DNA of 64,000 bases from positions 26,471,858 through 26,535,857 of the forward strand of contig OY755242.1 in the NCBI GenBank assembly GCA_963576725.1. Reading direction: 5' to 3'. The position numbers were made by a program, and so were the translations under genes. Below, one piece after another: positions 56,301 to 58,142 of this stretch. Below the pieces are notes generated by a model that saw only the letters and a list, made by a program, of their open reading frames with translations, had not been told where the DNA came from and searched no databases. The stretch's first letter is position 1; each line of letters starts with the position of its first letter. This DNA is from Azorinus chamasolen. Lineage: Eukaryota > Mollusca > Bivalvia > Cardiida > Solecurtidae.

Positions 56301-58142
56301 ACTCAGCAGTTTAACCCATTACCTCATAGGCTATTTTTAGATACAACCCCTTTAAATTAATCTACCGAAAAGGAGCATTAATTAGAGAAAAGGAAAATAT
56401 TTTAATTTTGTAGTTTGAAACCATTGTGATAAGAGAATTTGCTCTTATAGGAGCAAATGCTCTAATTATCACAATGGTTTCACAAAGTGACTTTTACAGT
56501 TGTCAAAAGTCGTCAATATGAGGGAAAGGGTTACGGATTAATTAACAGTTAAGGGTTAATTAACCCTTTCTCTATTCTGTGTTTATTCAAAGATTTCAAT
56601 ACCTACTGAACAATATAATTATAATGAAATATGGAAGGTGGTTCGTTGTAGCCATTTTAGAAAATAAAGGAACAAATATTTCAAATTTCATAAGCAAATG
56701 GAGCAGACCCTGATCAGACGACTCCTATGTTATAGGAGCTGTCTGATTAGGGTTAACATGCATGAAAACACCTTTATATGAAAGAAAGGATTAAGGGCCA
56801 TTCTTTGCTTTCTTATTTTCATCCTCAGAAATTGTTGTCTGCTGCAATTCTTAAACATTTAAATGTGTGGAACTAGTGTACTGGCATTTGAAAAGAAGTG
56901 TAGACCAAGAAAAGATGGCCCCTCTGAGAGCCCTCTGATCAAGGTCTGCACTGTTTGTTGTTCAAATCATGTAGTAGATTTAAGCTTTTCATATTAAAGG
57001 GGCTGTTTTGTAAAGCACTGATGAGACAGTCCACTTTAAAAATTAGCATTCAAAGATTTAACGTTGTGTTTTCTTTTATTTCTCTTGATAAAAACTCCTC
57101 TTTAATTGTGCATGTATGTATGTCAAACATTTGATACAAGACATCTCATCTGGATCTAAACTATTTGTATACGTTATCACATGCAGTAGAATATGTCTAA
57201 ACTGGACATTTAACCCTTCCAACGCTGGTTTTTTAAATGGACTAATCCAAAATTCAAATAGGGCAAGCTCACTGTGAATATTTAGGGATTTTTCTAAAGA
57301 AACGTTTTATATGACAAACAGTGCAGACCCTGATGAGAGGGCTCCTCTAGGAGCCCTCTCATCTGGGTCTACACTGTTTGCAACGGACATGTGTGACTCG
57401 TGTCCCGCACTGTAAGGGTTAATTTAGTGTAAATATCAGTCTTGGTCTCTTTGAGACAGGTGGAAGCTTAACCCTTTCCCTCATACGCTATTTTTAGACC
57501 CAACCTCTTTAAATAAATCTACCGAAAATGAGCATTTAATGGAGAAGTGGAAAATGCTAGAATTGTGTATAATTGAAACCATTTTGATAAATAGAGCATT
57601 TGCTCTTATCATGCTATGGAGATAATGCTCTATTTATCAAATGCTTTCAAGTAGTGACTATTACAGTGGTGTAGAAAGGCATATTTAATGAGGAAAGCGT
57701 TAATGTAGGGTGAAAGTCATGAAAAAGCTCCTGTAGGAGCATTCTGATTGACTTTCACCCTGCGTTAAGCAGCCACCTGCCTAAAAGTATCTAAATTCTT
57801 CTCCACTAGAATTCGGTTTAGAGAGGTTTTTCTGTACTTGCTTTTCTTCTAACGAGTGAAAGCTTAAAATTTCTGATTTCAGACACCAAGGATAGTAGAT
57901 CGCAATATAACAGAAAAATGTTCCTGATCCGGATGTGCATGGGGAAAATACATGTTCAGTCTAATGCGCAGACCTTTGCTCGGCCACCATGTTCCGGCTG
58001 TGCACAAGCCAAGTGTTCATGTGGCGCTAACAACTACTGTGATTCTGTCGTAGGAGATGGAAGTTGGATTTTCAGAGAGTTTGTTGTATATGATCGATCA
58101 CAAGTGTATCCAGAATACATCATTACATATGATCGTGTCTAA
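29324..58142 (+). CDS. Macrodomain-containing PARP (PARP14/15-like), 11 exons
   Basis: Spliced model: 29324-29407, 32664-32894, 34634-34855, 37064-37196, 43315-43400, 45081-45176, 47262-47402, 50330-50551, 52041-52080, 54998-55699, 57883-58142. All introns are GT-AG and phases agree, giving 738 residues. Residues ~14-178 form macrodomain 1 (VVKGDLTTEKADAIV; loop ALPALGTG). Residues 180-252 are a Gly/Ser/Lys linker. Residues 253-405 are a degenerate macrodomain 2. About residues 460-738 are an ADP-ribosyltransferase domain (TYWSHF, QDTWQSQHVGQGRD, YMFHGT, MFGQGVYAAESS, FREFVVY, YPEYIITY). From the family: it transfers ADP-ribose from NAD+ to proteins, and the macrodomains can bind ADP-ribose. 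H609, Y640 and E718 complete the H-Y-E triad, whereas vertebrate PARP14/15 lack the Glu. No WWE domain or transmembrane segment was seen. Exons upstream may exist. Introns are packed with transposons. Confidence 0.85.
29433..29603. mobile_element. Palindromic MITE, family H (ACCAAACCCTATGTTGTGAC)
   Basis: The left end ACCAAACCCTATGTTGTGAC is matched by the right end GGGCACAACATTAGGTTTGG. Inner arms CACTCTGTAGAAT and ATTCTAAAGAGTG also pair. It lies 25 bp downstream of the exon 1 donor. Relatives are at 29904-29983, 34535-34590, 52250-52322 and 59095-59140. Confidence 0.7.
29613..29834 (-). mobile_element. Palindromic MITE, family B
   Basis: TTAACCCTTTCCGCCATAAA and GGGAAAGGGTTAA ends. The central palindrome is near-perfect (GCATTTGCTCCTATAGGAGC core), with a CG for C change on the left arm (GAAACGCATTG). 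Confidence 0.85.
29904..29983. mobile_element. Palindromic MITE, family H (80-bp copy)
   Basis: CACCAAACCCTATGGTGTGA pairs with CACAATATAGGGGTTTGGTG, and the inner arms CTTGATCTCTTCGAGACAAT form the loop side. The whole copy is essentially one hairpin. Confidence 0.7.
30165..30235 (+). mobile_element. Diverged family A hairpin
   Basis: GGGCAGACCCTGATCATACT / AGGAGCAGTTTGATCTTGAT with CTGCACTATTTGCC. The stem is weakened, and only the hairpin region is recognisable. Confidence 0.5.
30389..30634 (+). mobile_element. Palindromic MITE, family A (complete)
   Basis: TTAACCCAATCCCTGTTCTA and GAAGGAAAGGGTTAA ends. The hairpin at 30537-30597 is CCTGATCAGATGGCTCCTG / TAGGAGTTGTCTGATCTGG. The body matches 28912-29161. 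Confidence 0.85.
30699..30771. repeat. 73-bp intronic palindrome (30-bp arms)
   Basis: Arms beginning CTTCTGGTGTTGATTGATTA and ending with its complement differ at one position (ACATAAAA against ACGTAAAA); the loop AGCATAATGCGCA is 13 nt. It is not part of the other palindromic families here. A small hairpin element or a hairpin RNA locus are both possible. Confidence 0.7.
30838..31485 (+). mobile_element. Long repeat with hairpin ends (TTTTTAGCTCCAC...GACAGCTCTTGTTTT)
   Basis: The 5' end TTTTTAGCTCCAC is followed by hairpin CCACTTTTTCAAAAAGTGG. The 3' end has AGTGGAGCG, hairpin GCTGTCTGCGGACAGC, then TCTTGTTTTAAAT. Inside are three units of about 170 bp marked by TCAGAAAC(C/T)(A/G)TCAAAGATAT and a GTCGGCGTCGGTGTCAGCGT stretch. 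No long frame. The terminal plan is the same as at 39191-41347. Confidence 0.75.
31486..32005. other. Intronic stretch, no exon seen
   Basis: It contains a decayed family C-like hairpin at about 31845-31925 (AATGAAAGTTATATAGAAAG / TAATTTCATTCTGCAT). Otherwise nothing recognisable. Confidence 0.5.
32006..32234 (-). mobile_element. Palindromic MITE, family B
   Basis: TTAACCCATTCTCTCCTACT and GGAGAGAATGAGTTAA ends; central GCATTTGCTCCATAGGAGCA palindrome. Confidence 0.8.
32283..32645. repeat. (GAT)n-type trinucleotide tract
   Basis: About 360 bp of imperfect GAT with GTT, GCT and AAT variants. It ends roughly 20 bp before the acceptor of exon 2 at 32663. The long Met/Leu/Ile and Asp-rich frames here are by-products. 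The tract replaces a normal pyrimidine-rich region, leaving only TTTTTACTGCATTGTAG next to the exon. Confidence 0.9.
32664..32894 (+). CDS. PARP-like exon 2: macrodomain 1, middle
   Basis: 77 codons, acceptor TTGTAG, donor GTATAA, phase 0 at both ends. It starts ADAIVCTATKNLDLSRGRVS and continues ALLTAGGRILQEDC, YPKGIEYGQVAKV and KRVLLVALPVW. This aligns with the DAIVN(A/S).N..L..G.V..A...AG....EC region of PARP14-type macrodomains. The usual Asn of the IVN motif is Cys here (IVCTATK), which argues against hydrolase activity of the MacroD type. Confidence 0.9.
33207..33455 (+). mobile_element. Palindromic MITE, family A (complete)
   Basis: TTAACCCTTCCCAGTTCTA left end and GAGGGAAAGGGTTAA right end. 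The hairpin at 33349-33415 is CCTGATCAGACAGCTCCTC / GAGGAGCTGTCTGATCTGG. Confidence 0.9.
33505..33759 (+). mobile_element. Palindromic MITE, family A (A2 body, complete)
   Basis: TTAACCCTTTACTCCATGAA and GGAGTAAAGGGTTAA ends, hairpin at 33655-33720. The body (ATTCATGTCAGAAATAATGC) differs from that of 33207-33455, although the hairpin is the same. Confidence 0.85.
33931..34092 (+). mobile_element. Family A (A2) MITE, partial
   Basis: TTAACCCTTTACCTCATGAG left end and diverged hairpin GCAGACTCTGATCAGACTGC / CAGATCTTGGTCCACTCTG. The right end is missing. Confidence 0.55.
34161..34369. mobile_element. Palindromic MITE, family C
   Basis: ACAGTAGAACCCCTCTTATG and GTGGGGTTTTACTGTA ends. The centre is AATGCAGAAAGCTCCTAG / AGGAGCTTTCTGCATT with perfect arms of about 35 bp. 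Confidence 0.8.
34535..34590. mobile_element. Family H MITE, half copy
   Basis: CCACTAAACCCTATGTTGTG then CTCTTTAGAATCGTCTCAAA. It ends 44 bp before exon 3, so the left half-hairpin remains just upstream of a functional acceptor. Confidence 0.6.
34634..34855 (+). CDS. PARP-like exon 3: macrodomain 1, C-terminal part
   Basis: 74 codons, acceptor TTTATTTCAG, donor GTGAGT, phase 0. It reads ILEETINTCLQIA, then SIALPALGTGLLKYPQETVA, and ends NVIIVVFPKDTAAFE. The PALGTG loop binds the diphosphate and distal ribose of ADP-ribose in this family and is intact here, so ADP-ribose binding by macrodomain 1 is plausible. Confidence 0.9.
34885..35130 (+). mobile_element. Family A (A2) MITE, diverged
   Basis: Body AATAATGACATGATGAATAT, then the hairpin at 35060-35120 CCTGATCAGATGGCTCCTG / GTAGGAACCATATAATCTGG and CTACACTCTTTGC. 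The outer ends have drifted. Confidence 0.6.
35145..35369 (-). mobile_element. Palindromic MITE, family B
   Basis: CCCTTTCCTCCATAAATG left end, GGAACGGTTTAA right end. The central palindrome has a few arm differences (AGAATTTGCTCCATAGGAAC). Confidence 0.75.
35546..35775 (+). mobile_element. Palindromic MITE, family B
   Basis: TTAACCTTTTCCCCCATAGG and GGAGGAAAGGGTTAA ends. The central palindrome has one difference (AAATGTTCTA for AAATGCTCTA on the right arm). Confidence 0.85.
36009..36227 (+). mobile_element. Palindromic MITE, family B (perfect 68-bp palindrome)
   Basis: TTAACCCATTCCCTCATAGG and GGAGGAAGGGGTTAA ends. The centre 36115-36182 is a perfect palindrome with 34-bp arms, from GAAACCATTGTGATAAATAG to its complement. 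Confidence 0.9.
36590..36680 (-). mobile_element. Family A hairpin region
   Basis: CATGCCTTTGCAAACAGAAT then CCCAGATCAGACAGTTTCTG / TAGGAAACGTCTGATCAGAG and CTGCTGTGTTTGC. It lies in a stretch with partial A2 body sequence on both sides (36300-36720). Confidence 0.65.
36730..36924. mobile_element. Palindromic MITE, family C (core deleted)
   Basis: TACAGTAAAACCTCTCTATA and GAGAGGGTTTACTGTA ends. The central CTCCTATAGGAG has been lost, leaving ACAGAACGCGTTCTGT at the symmetry point. This shows the core can be removed exactly at the dyad. Confidence 0.8.
37064..37196 (+). CDS. PARP-like exon 4: linker
   Basis: Acceptor TTTTTTTTTCCAG, donor GTAGGG, phase 0 in and phase 1 out. It encodes AFENKIGGSGTASSKKGDNN and HKIELPPGLANMSPKEMGMR, a Gly/Ser/Lys-rich and probably flexible linker after macrodomain 1. 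No known domain. Frame continuity with exon 5 restores phase 0. Confidence 0.75.
37376..37500. repeat. GAATGAATGCTT-type simple repeat
   Basis: About 120 bp of GAATGAATG with GCTT interruptions, inside intron 4. Confidence 0.85.
37700..38000. mobile_element. Decayed family C-like element
   Basis: GCAGGACAAAAGTAATTCATAAAGC / GCCTTCTGCATAAATCC / CCTGCATTAAGCCATGACC (shown in pieces) match the inner arms of the 34161-34369 copy, and TTAGAGGTTTTACT near 37981 resembles its end. Strongly diverged. Confidence 0.5.
38061..39088 (+). repeat. 21-bp minisatellite, about 49 copies
   Basis: Units such as TTCTAGGAGCTCTCTGGTCAG, written here in halves as TTCTAGGAGCT + CTCTGGTCAG, alternate with TGATAGTAGCT + CTCTGATCAG and TCCTAGGAACT + CTCTGGTCAG. 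As 21 is a multiple of 3 the tract stays open on both strands (Ser/Arg/Leu/Val heptads, 129- and 262-codon frames on +, 135 on -). A 2-bp deletion near 38425 shifts the frame. It lies inside intron 4 without flanking splice evidence, so I do not call it coding. Confidence 0.9.
39191..41347 (+). mobile_element. Long repeat with hairpin ends (TTTTAGCTCACC...GGCCCTCTTGTTTT)
   Basis: The 5' end TTTTAGCTCACC folds with GGTGAGCT (inner stem GAGCAC/GTGCTC). A GTCCGTCGTCCGTCGGCGTG tract follows, then about 12 tandem units of ~164 bp (markers TCTCAGCTTTCATATTTGGC, CCTCTACAAAAGTTATATAA, GGCCCCGCCCCAGGGGTGGG). The 3' end has GGTGAGCG, hairpin GGGCCATTCTGGCCC, then TCTTGTTTTAAAT. Fragments lie at 2165-2515 and 54189-54528. 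This repeat is common in bivalves; no protein is encoded. Confidence 0.85.
41348..41720. other. Intronic stretch, no exon seen
   Basis: AT-rich with no recognised repeat or splice-bounded coding block. Confidence 0.5.
41725..42149 (+). mobile_element. Family A MITE interrupted by a family C MITE
   Basis: The family A body (CCCTTTCCCTGTAGTAATGT, AATACCTACTGAATATTCAT, diverged hairpin CACCCTGATCCTATTGGAGC / ATATGATCTGGGTC) continues to GCATGAAAATGCG, is broken by a complete family C copy, and resumes as TATATGAAGGAAAGGGTTAA. Confidence 0.85.
41932..42130. mobile_element. Palindromic MITE, family C, nested in family A
   Basis: TACAGTAAAACCTCGATTAT and CGAAGTTTTACTGTA ends, central GTCATGCAGAAAGCTCCTAG / AGGAGCTTTCTGCATGAC with very long matching arms. 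The flanking TA on both sides fits a TA duplication. The CAGTAAAACCTCGATTAT end resembles pogo/Tigger-type termini. Confidence 0.85.
42335..42584 (+). mobile_element. Palindromic MITE, family A (complete)
   Basis: TTAACCTTTTCCCTGTTCTG left end, GAGGGAAAGGGCTAA right end. The hairpin at 42478-42545 is CCTGATCAGACGGCTCCTC / GAGGAGCCGTCTGATCTGG. Confidence 0.88.
42706..42955 (+). mobile_element. Palindromic MITE, family A (A2 body)
   Basis: TTAACACATTCCCTGTTCAG and AAGGGATAGAGTTAA ends; hairpin at 42850-42915 CCTGATTAGATGGTCGC / AGGAACCATCTGATCTGG. Confidence 0.8.
43106..43294. mobile_element. Palindromic MITE, family C (loop reduced)
   Basis: ATAGTAAAACCTCTCTATAA and TAGAGAAGTTTTACTGTA ends; arms TTGCTTAAAGCAAGGTGAAA and TTTCACCTTGCTTTAAGCAG. 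It ends about 20 bp upstream of exon 5, so the family C end lies in the branchpoint and polypyrimidine region of that exon. Confidence 0.8.
43315..43400 (+). CDS. PARP-like exon 5: linker / start of inter-macrodomain segment
   Basis: Acceptor TTAATTTCAG, donor GTATTA. The split Gly codon with exon 4 gives GRTASEAESEGQIINIRVEA then DTFSQSQPK. The ending resembles the short strand-rich segments (for example ...V.V.VEA.T...) between macrodomains in PARP14-like proteins. The next expected 40-60 residues before exon 6 were not found. Confidence 0.65.
43415..43632. mobile_element. Palindromic MITE, family C
   Basis: TACAGTTTAACCTGTCTTAA and CTCAGGACAGGATCTACTGC ends, inner AATGCAGAAAGTCCCTATAG / GAGCTTTCTGCATT. 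It begins about 15 bp after the exon 5 donor, so exon 5 is sandwiched between two family C copies. Confidence 0.75.
43766..43990 (-). mobile_element. Palindromic MITE, family A (A2 body, diverged)
   Basis: TTAACCCGTTACTCCTTAAC and GTAGTAAAGGGTTAG ends; decayed hairpin at 43808-43875. Confidence 0.7.
44093..44306 (+). mobile_element. Palindromic MITE, family D (complete)
   Basis: TAACTCTTTGCACGCTAAAT and ATGTGCAAAGAGTTAA ends. The hairpin at 44207-44270 is GGATCCTGATGAGATGATAC / GTGTCGTCTCATTTGGATCC followed by AAACTGTTTGC. The ends differ from families A, B and C but the hairpin plan is like family A. Confidence 0.8.
44790..45035 (+). mobile_element. Family D remnant fused to family A' element
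   Basis: 44790-44925 has family D left body (AGTTAACTTTTTGCATGCTA, CGAGATACTCGGCATCTCAT). It then passes into a family A' copy at 44925-45030, with hairpin CCCTGATCAGACGCCGCC / GGCGGCGTCTGATCTGGG, nearly identical to 435-552. It ends about 50 bp before exon 6. Confidence 0.7.
45081..45176 (+). CDS. PARP-like exon 6: macrodomain 2, N-terminal visible part
   Basis: 32 codons, acceptor TTTTTTTACAG, donor GTACTA, phase 0. AEVLVNIMKSSNDLHEGEL and GPALIQVAGDDLQ match the (D)VLVN....DL..G.....A...AG..LQ region. The Asn pair and Gly-rich loop of ADP-ribose-binding macrodomains are only partly kept. Confidence 0.85.
45257..45503. mobile_element. Palindromic MITE, family C with internal partial duplication
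   Basis: TACAGTAAAACCTCTCTATA and GAGAGGTTTTACTGTA ends. The left arm AGCAAGGTGAAAGTAAA is present twice (about 45331 and 45372), so the hairpin has one extra half-arm. Confidence 0.8.
45590..45820 (+). mobile_element. Diverged family A (A2) element
   Basis: The A2 body ATGAATTTTAATTAGATGAA leads into a decayed hairpin (GAACGGTTCCTGTCAAAAGG / CAGGAGCCATCTTATCTGGG). The 112-codon frame over it is accidental. Confidence 0.5.
45990..46112 (+). mobile_element. Family D MITE, left half only
   Basis: TTTAACTCTTTGCACGCAAA to GGATCATGATGAGACGCCGC. It stops at the symmetry point, where a family B element begins. Confidence 0.7.
46116..46338 (-). mobile_element. Palindromic MITE, family B (left TTAA end lost)
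   Basis: Starts CTATTCCTCCATAAATACAC, ends GGAGGAAAGGGTTAA. The palindrome has an expanded loop (TCTCCTATGAGTATATGAAC). Confidence 0.75.
46720..46948 (+). mobile_element. Palindromic MITE, family B
   Basis: TTAACCCATTTCCTCATAGG and GGGGGAAAGAGTTAA ends. The central palindrome has one difference (GAGCAGATGC). Confidence 0.88.
46990..47065 (+). mobile_element. Diverged family A hairpin
   Basis: GGCAGACTCTGATCGGACAT / AGGAGCAGTCTGATCTTGGT and CTACTCTGTTTGC. Confidence 0.5.
47262..47402 (+). CDS. PARP-like exon 7: macrodomain 2, middle
   Basis: 47 codons, acceptor TTTATTTTATAG, donor GTTAGA, phase 0. EEFSKQHRKGLQPGDVAVTN, then SHDLYRRFKKIYHCYLPK and SKQMYTSLK, follow the EC....P.G...G.VAVT.G..L..K.I.H pattern. 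The 3' 22 bases and the donor recur at 47971-48000, where there is no acceptor, because of the 590-bp duplication. Confidence 0.85.
47381..47970 (+). repeat. 590-bp tandem duplication, copy 1
   Basis: It runs from GCAAATGTATACCTCC (inside exon 7) to TGAACACAAA. Copy 2 follows without gap. I see only one difference, C at 47410 against T at 48000. Confidence 0.95.
47513..47762 (-). mobile_element. Palindromic MITE, family E (within duplication copy 1)
   Basis: TTAACCCTTCGCTTGCTA and TAGCAAGCGAAGGGTTAA ends; hairpin AGAAGAGACAGCTCCTGC / AGGAGCTGTCTCATCATGG. It is the opposite orientation of 27396-27648. Confidence 0.85.
47971..48560 (+). repeat. 590-bp tandem duplication, copy 2
   Basis: Direct copy of 47381-47970. 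Both copies end ATTTGAACACAAA. Carries a second family E element at 48103-48352 and an orphan 3' piece of exon 7 (47971-47992). Confidence 0.95.
48103..48352 (-). mobile_element. Palindromic MITE, family E (within duplication copy 2)
   Basis: Identical, as far as I can see, to 47513-47762, and present because of the tandem duplication, not a new insertion. Confidence 0.85.
48530..48907. mobile_element. Family C-like element carrying a foreign palindrome
   Basis: TACAGTAAAAATTCGATTAT at the left and AGAGAGGTTTCAATGTAC at the right. Inner arms (GCAAGTAAAGGTGAAAGTCG, CATGACTTTCACCCTGCATT) belong to family C. Between the left end and the arms sits the palindrome 48568-48658. Confidence 0.6.
48568..48658. 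repeat. 91-bp palindrome (34-bp arms, one mismatch)
   Basis: Left arm TACCGGTGTAACAGGCCTAT then CTTTCCCCCTGGCC; the right arm is its complement except G/T at one position. Centre TTTTTTTTCCCCGGGGAAAA. Far more GC-rich than its surroundings and not seen elsewhere in the window. Confidence 0.85.
49225..49554 (+). mobile_element. Composite: 66-bp mini-element plus complete family A MITE
   Basis: 49225-49291 (TTAGCCCTCATTTGAGTACT to GGGAAAGGGTTAA) is followed by 13 bp and a full family A copy (49305-49554, hairpin at 49448-49516). The same composite with the same spacer recurs at 55700-56030. Confidence 0.85.
49684..49850 (-). mobile_element. Family A MITE, decayed hairpin
   Basis: TTAACTCTTTCCTTCATATA, CAGATCAGATTGCTCCTGGA and GGTCTGCTCTCTTTGC. 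The right arm of the hairpin is shortened. Confidence 0.55.
50095..50277 (+). mobile_element. Palindromic MITE, family B
   Basis: TTAACCCATTCCCTCATAGG and GAGGGAAAGAATTAA ends. The palindrome at 50165-50232 has 34-bp arms with a single difference (ATCATAATGG). The left body is shortened. It ends 52 bp before exon 8. Confidence 0.85.
50330..50551 (+). CDS. PARP-like exon 8: macrodomain 2, C-terminal part
   Basis: 74 codons, acceptor TTTTATTCAG, donor GTGAGT, phase 0. YIEGIIENCLQQANRDGYRS, LVIPAPVIKNCPHNECARVI and IYKITIFIEKTMEWEEIKE. At the place of the ADP-ribose loop (PALGTG in macrodomain 1) it has PAPVIKN, so the Gly-x-Gly is gone. Macrodomain 2 probably does not bind ADP-ribose in the usual way. 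Confidence 0.85.
50621..50973 (+). mobile_element. Truncated family B joined to truncated family A
   Basis: 50621-50785 is family B in reverse body order with its palindrome nearly deleted (GATAAATAGACTATTTATGA). It runs into family A from ATATTGGAACATTGTAACCA to GAGAGAAAGGGTTAA, with a good hairpin at 50862-50928. Confidence 0.75.
51000..51480. other. Intronic stretch, no exon seen
   Basis: Short frames at 51105-51317 (Met-Asp-Gln-Lys start) and on the - strand have no recognisable domain and no good splice flanks. Confidence 0.5.
51483..51705 (-). mobile_element. Palindromic MITE, family A
   Basis: TTAATTCTTTACTCCATTAT and GGAGGAAAAGGTTAA ends; hairpin at 51524-51590 CATATCAGATGGCTCCTGTA / AGAGCTGTCTGATCAGGG. 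Confidence 0.75.
52041..52080 (+). CDS. PARP-like exon 9: 40-bp connector
   Basis: Acceptor TTACATTTCAG, donor GTAAGT (consensus), phase 0 in and phase 1 out. It encodes SYLNAIDKTVQMK plus the first base of an Asp codon completed by exon 10. It is the end of the macrodomain 2 region. Confidence 0.75.
52250..52322. mobile_element. Family H MITE, diverged
   Basis: CTCCACCAAACCATAATATC, TTGTGACCACTCAATCAAGC and TGATTCTAATGAGTTTTTA. The right arm is only partly preserved. Confidence 0.5.
52325..53196 (+). repeat. Long repeat with TGTCTGTCTGTAACATC units, ending GGCACTCTTGTT
   Basis: Three direct units begin with CTGTCTGTCTGTAACATCT (about 52366, 52540 and 53011), and two GAACACT(T/G)GT segments sit between. 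The 3' end is CGACGGGCGTATATTG, hairpin GTGCCCACTGGCAC, then TCTTGTT, like the ends at 31485 and 41347. The short frames over it are accidental. Confidence 0.65.
53197..53775. other. Intronic stretch with decayed family A element
   Basis: At about 53365-53600 there is a diverged family A copy (ACTTTACTCCTTGAATATTC, CAAAACCTGATCAGATGGCT, GGTCTACACTGTTTGC). Otherwise no exon is seen. Confidence 0.5.
53777..53956 (+). mobile_element. Family B MITE with palindrome deleted
   Basis: TTAACGCATTCCCTCATAGG and GGAGGGAAGAGTTAA ends. The body is intact to GTGATAAATAGAG, then jumps to GGTGACTTTTACAGAG, so the dyad centre and right arm are lost. A palindrome-specific deletion. Confidence 0.75.
54189..54528 (+). 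mobile_element. AGCTCACC-type long repeat, 5' part only
   Basis: Starts TTTTTTTTTTAGCTCACCAG with hairpin GAGCGCAAATTGCTC, GTGAGCTTTTGTGATCGCC, then two internal units. It breaks after GGTCCTCTACAAAAG, without the 3' hairpin end. Confidence 0.75.
54770..54985. mobile_element. Family C-like element flanked by copies of the exon 10 start
   Basis: AACCTGTCCTAAGCAGCC / CCGCTTAAGACAGGTTC ends with TACAGAAAGCTCTTATAGGA inside. To its left (54794-54831) is a second copy of the exon 10 acceptor and first 27 bases; see findings. Confidence 0.6.
54795..54831 (+). pseudogene. Duplicate of exon 10 acceptor and 5' end
   Basis: TTTGTTTCAGATCAAAAG then TGTCAGCAAACCTCTAAAG matches 54989-55024 (TTTGTTTCAGATCAAAAG, CGACAGCAAAGCTCTAAAG) with three differences. 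In the exon 10 phase the frame stays open to a possible donor CAG|GTGGTT near 54883, but using it would shift the phase of exon 10, so I regard it as a non-functional partial duplicate. Confidence 0.6.
54998..55699 (+). CDS. PARP-like exon 10: connector and most of the catalytic domain
   Basis: 702 bp, acceptor TTTGTTTCAG, donor GTATAA, phase 1 at both ends. After a charged connector (DQKRQQSSKDYLYKSLESAL) come TPTYWSHFTSNKTVKEW, PVDRQHFILIEKLVQDTWQS, VGQGRDSAGLGDL, IKVKKIERIENTILFEKY, INEHYMFHGTQDAM, GLDSRLAGYSSMFGQGVYAA and ESSTKADQYA. H609 (HGT) would hold the NAD+ nicotinamide and ribose and Y640 (GVY) stacks on the nicotinamide, by homology with known PARPs. This exon alone identifies the family. 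Confidence 0.95.
55700..56030 (+). mobile_element. Composite: mini-element plus family A MITE abutting the exon 10 donor
   Basis: From AACCCTCATTTGAGTACTAG directly after GTAT of the splice donor to GGTAAAAGGGTTAA, spacer CGCATTCCCTGTT, then a full family A copy (55783-56030; hairpin at 55930-55992). It matches 49225-49554. Confidence 0.85.
56035..56257 (+). mobile_element. Palindromic MITE, family A (left end lost)
   Basis: Starts at GTACCTACTGAATATTCATA, ends GAGGGAAATTGTTAA. The hairpin at 56155-56220 (CCCAGATCAGATGG / CCATCTGATCTGGG) is the one copy in which the conserved mismatch position is paired. Confidence 0.8.
56311..56533 (+). mobile_element. Palindromic MITE, family B
   Basis: TTAACCCATTACCTCATAGG and GAGGGAAAGGGTTA ends; palindrome with small differences (GATAAGAGAATTTGCTC). 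Confidence 0.8.
56555..56793 (+). mobile_element. Palindromic MITE, family A
   Basis: TTAACCCTTTCTCTATTCTG and GAAAGAAAGGATTAA ends; hairpin CCTGATCAGACGACTCCTAT / TATAGGAGCTGTCTGATTAG. Confidence 0.75.
56880..57065 (-). mobile_element. Palindromic element, family I (CATTCAAAG end)
   Basis: Hairpin AAGAAAAGATGGCCCCTCTG / GAGAGCCCTCTGATCAAGGT with CTGCACTGTTTG. The right body ends in TTCAAAGATTTAA. Relatives at 58540-58716 and 59600-59770. Confidence 0.55.
57222..57423 (+). mobile_element. Palindromic MITE, CCAACGCT-end family with family E-like hairpin
   Basis: TTAACCCTTCCAACGCTGGT left, CGCACTGTAAGGGTTAA right. The hairpin at 57318-57382 is CCTGATGAGAGGGCTCCTC / AGGAGCCCTCTCATCTGG. Confidence 0.7.
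57422..57836. mobile_element. Family C MITE interrupted by a family B MITE
   Basis: Left part to GAGACAGGTGGAAGC; right part from TGTAGGGTGAAAGTCATG through CTCCTGTAGGAG to TAGAGAGGTTTTTCTGTA. The two halves join without loss once the inserted family B copy and one TTAA are removed, as comparison with 4150-4478 shows. Confidence 0.85.
57468..57703 (+). mobile_element. Palindromic MITE, family B, nested, with TTAA target duplication
   Basis: TTAACCCTTTCCCTCATACG at the left and GAGGAAAGCGTTAA at the right. The host family C sequence AGC-TTAA-TG(C/T)AGGG is split exactly at TTAA, which now occurs on both sides. Confidence 0.9.
57883..58142 (+). CDS. PARP-like exon 11: catalytic domain C-terminus and stop
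   Basis: Acceptor TTCTGATTTCAG; the split Asp codon joins exon 10. It encodes DTKDSRSQYNRKMFLIRMCM, GKIHVQSNAQTFARPP, CSGCAQAKCSCGANNYC, SVVGDGSWIFREFVVYDR and SQVYPEYIITYDRV, then TAA. E718 in REFVVY aligns with the catalytic Glu of tankyrases and PARP1. Five Cys (689, 692, 697, 699, 705) cluster in the place where tankyrases bind zinc, so a metal site is possible (inference). Confidence 0.93.
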
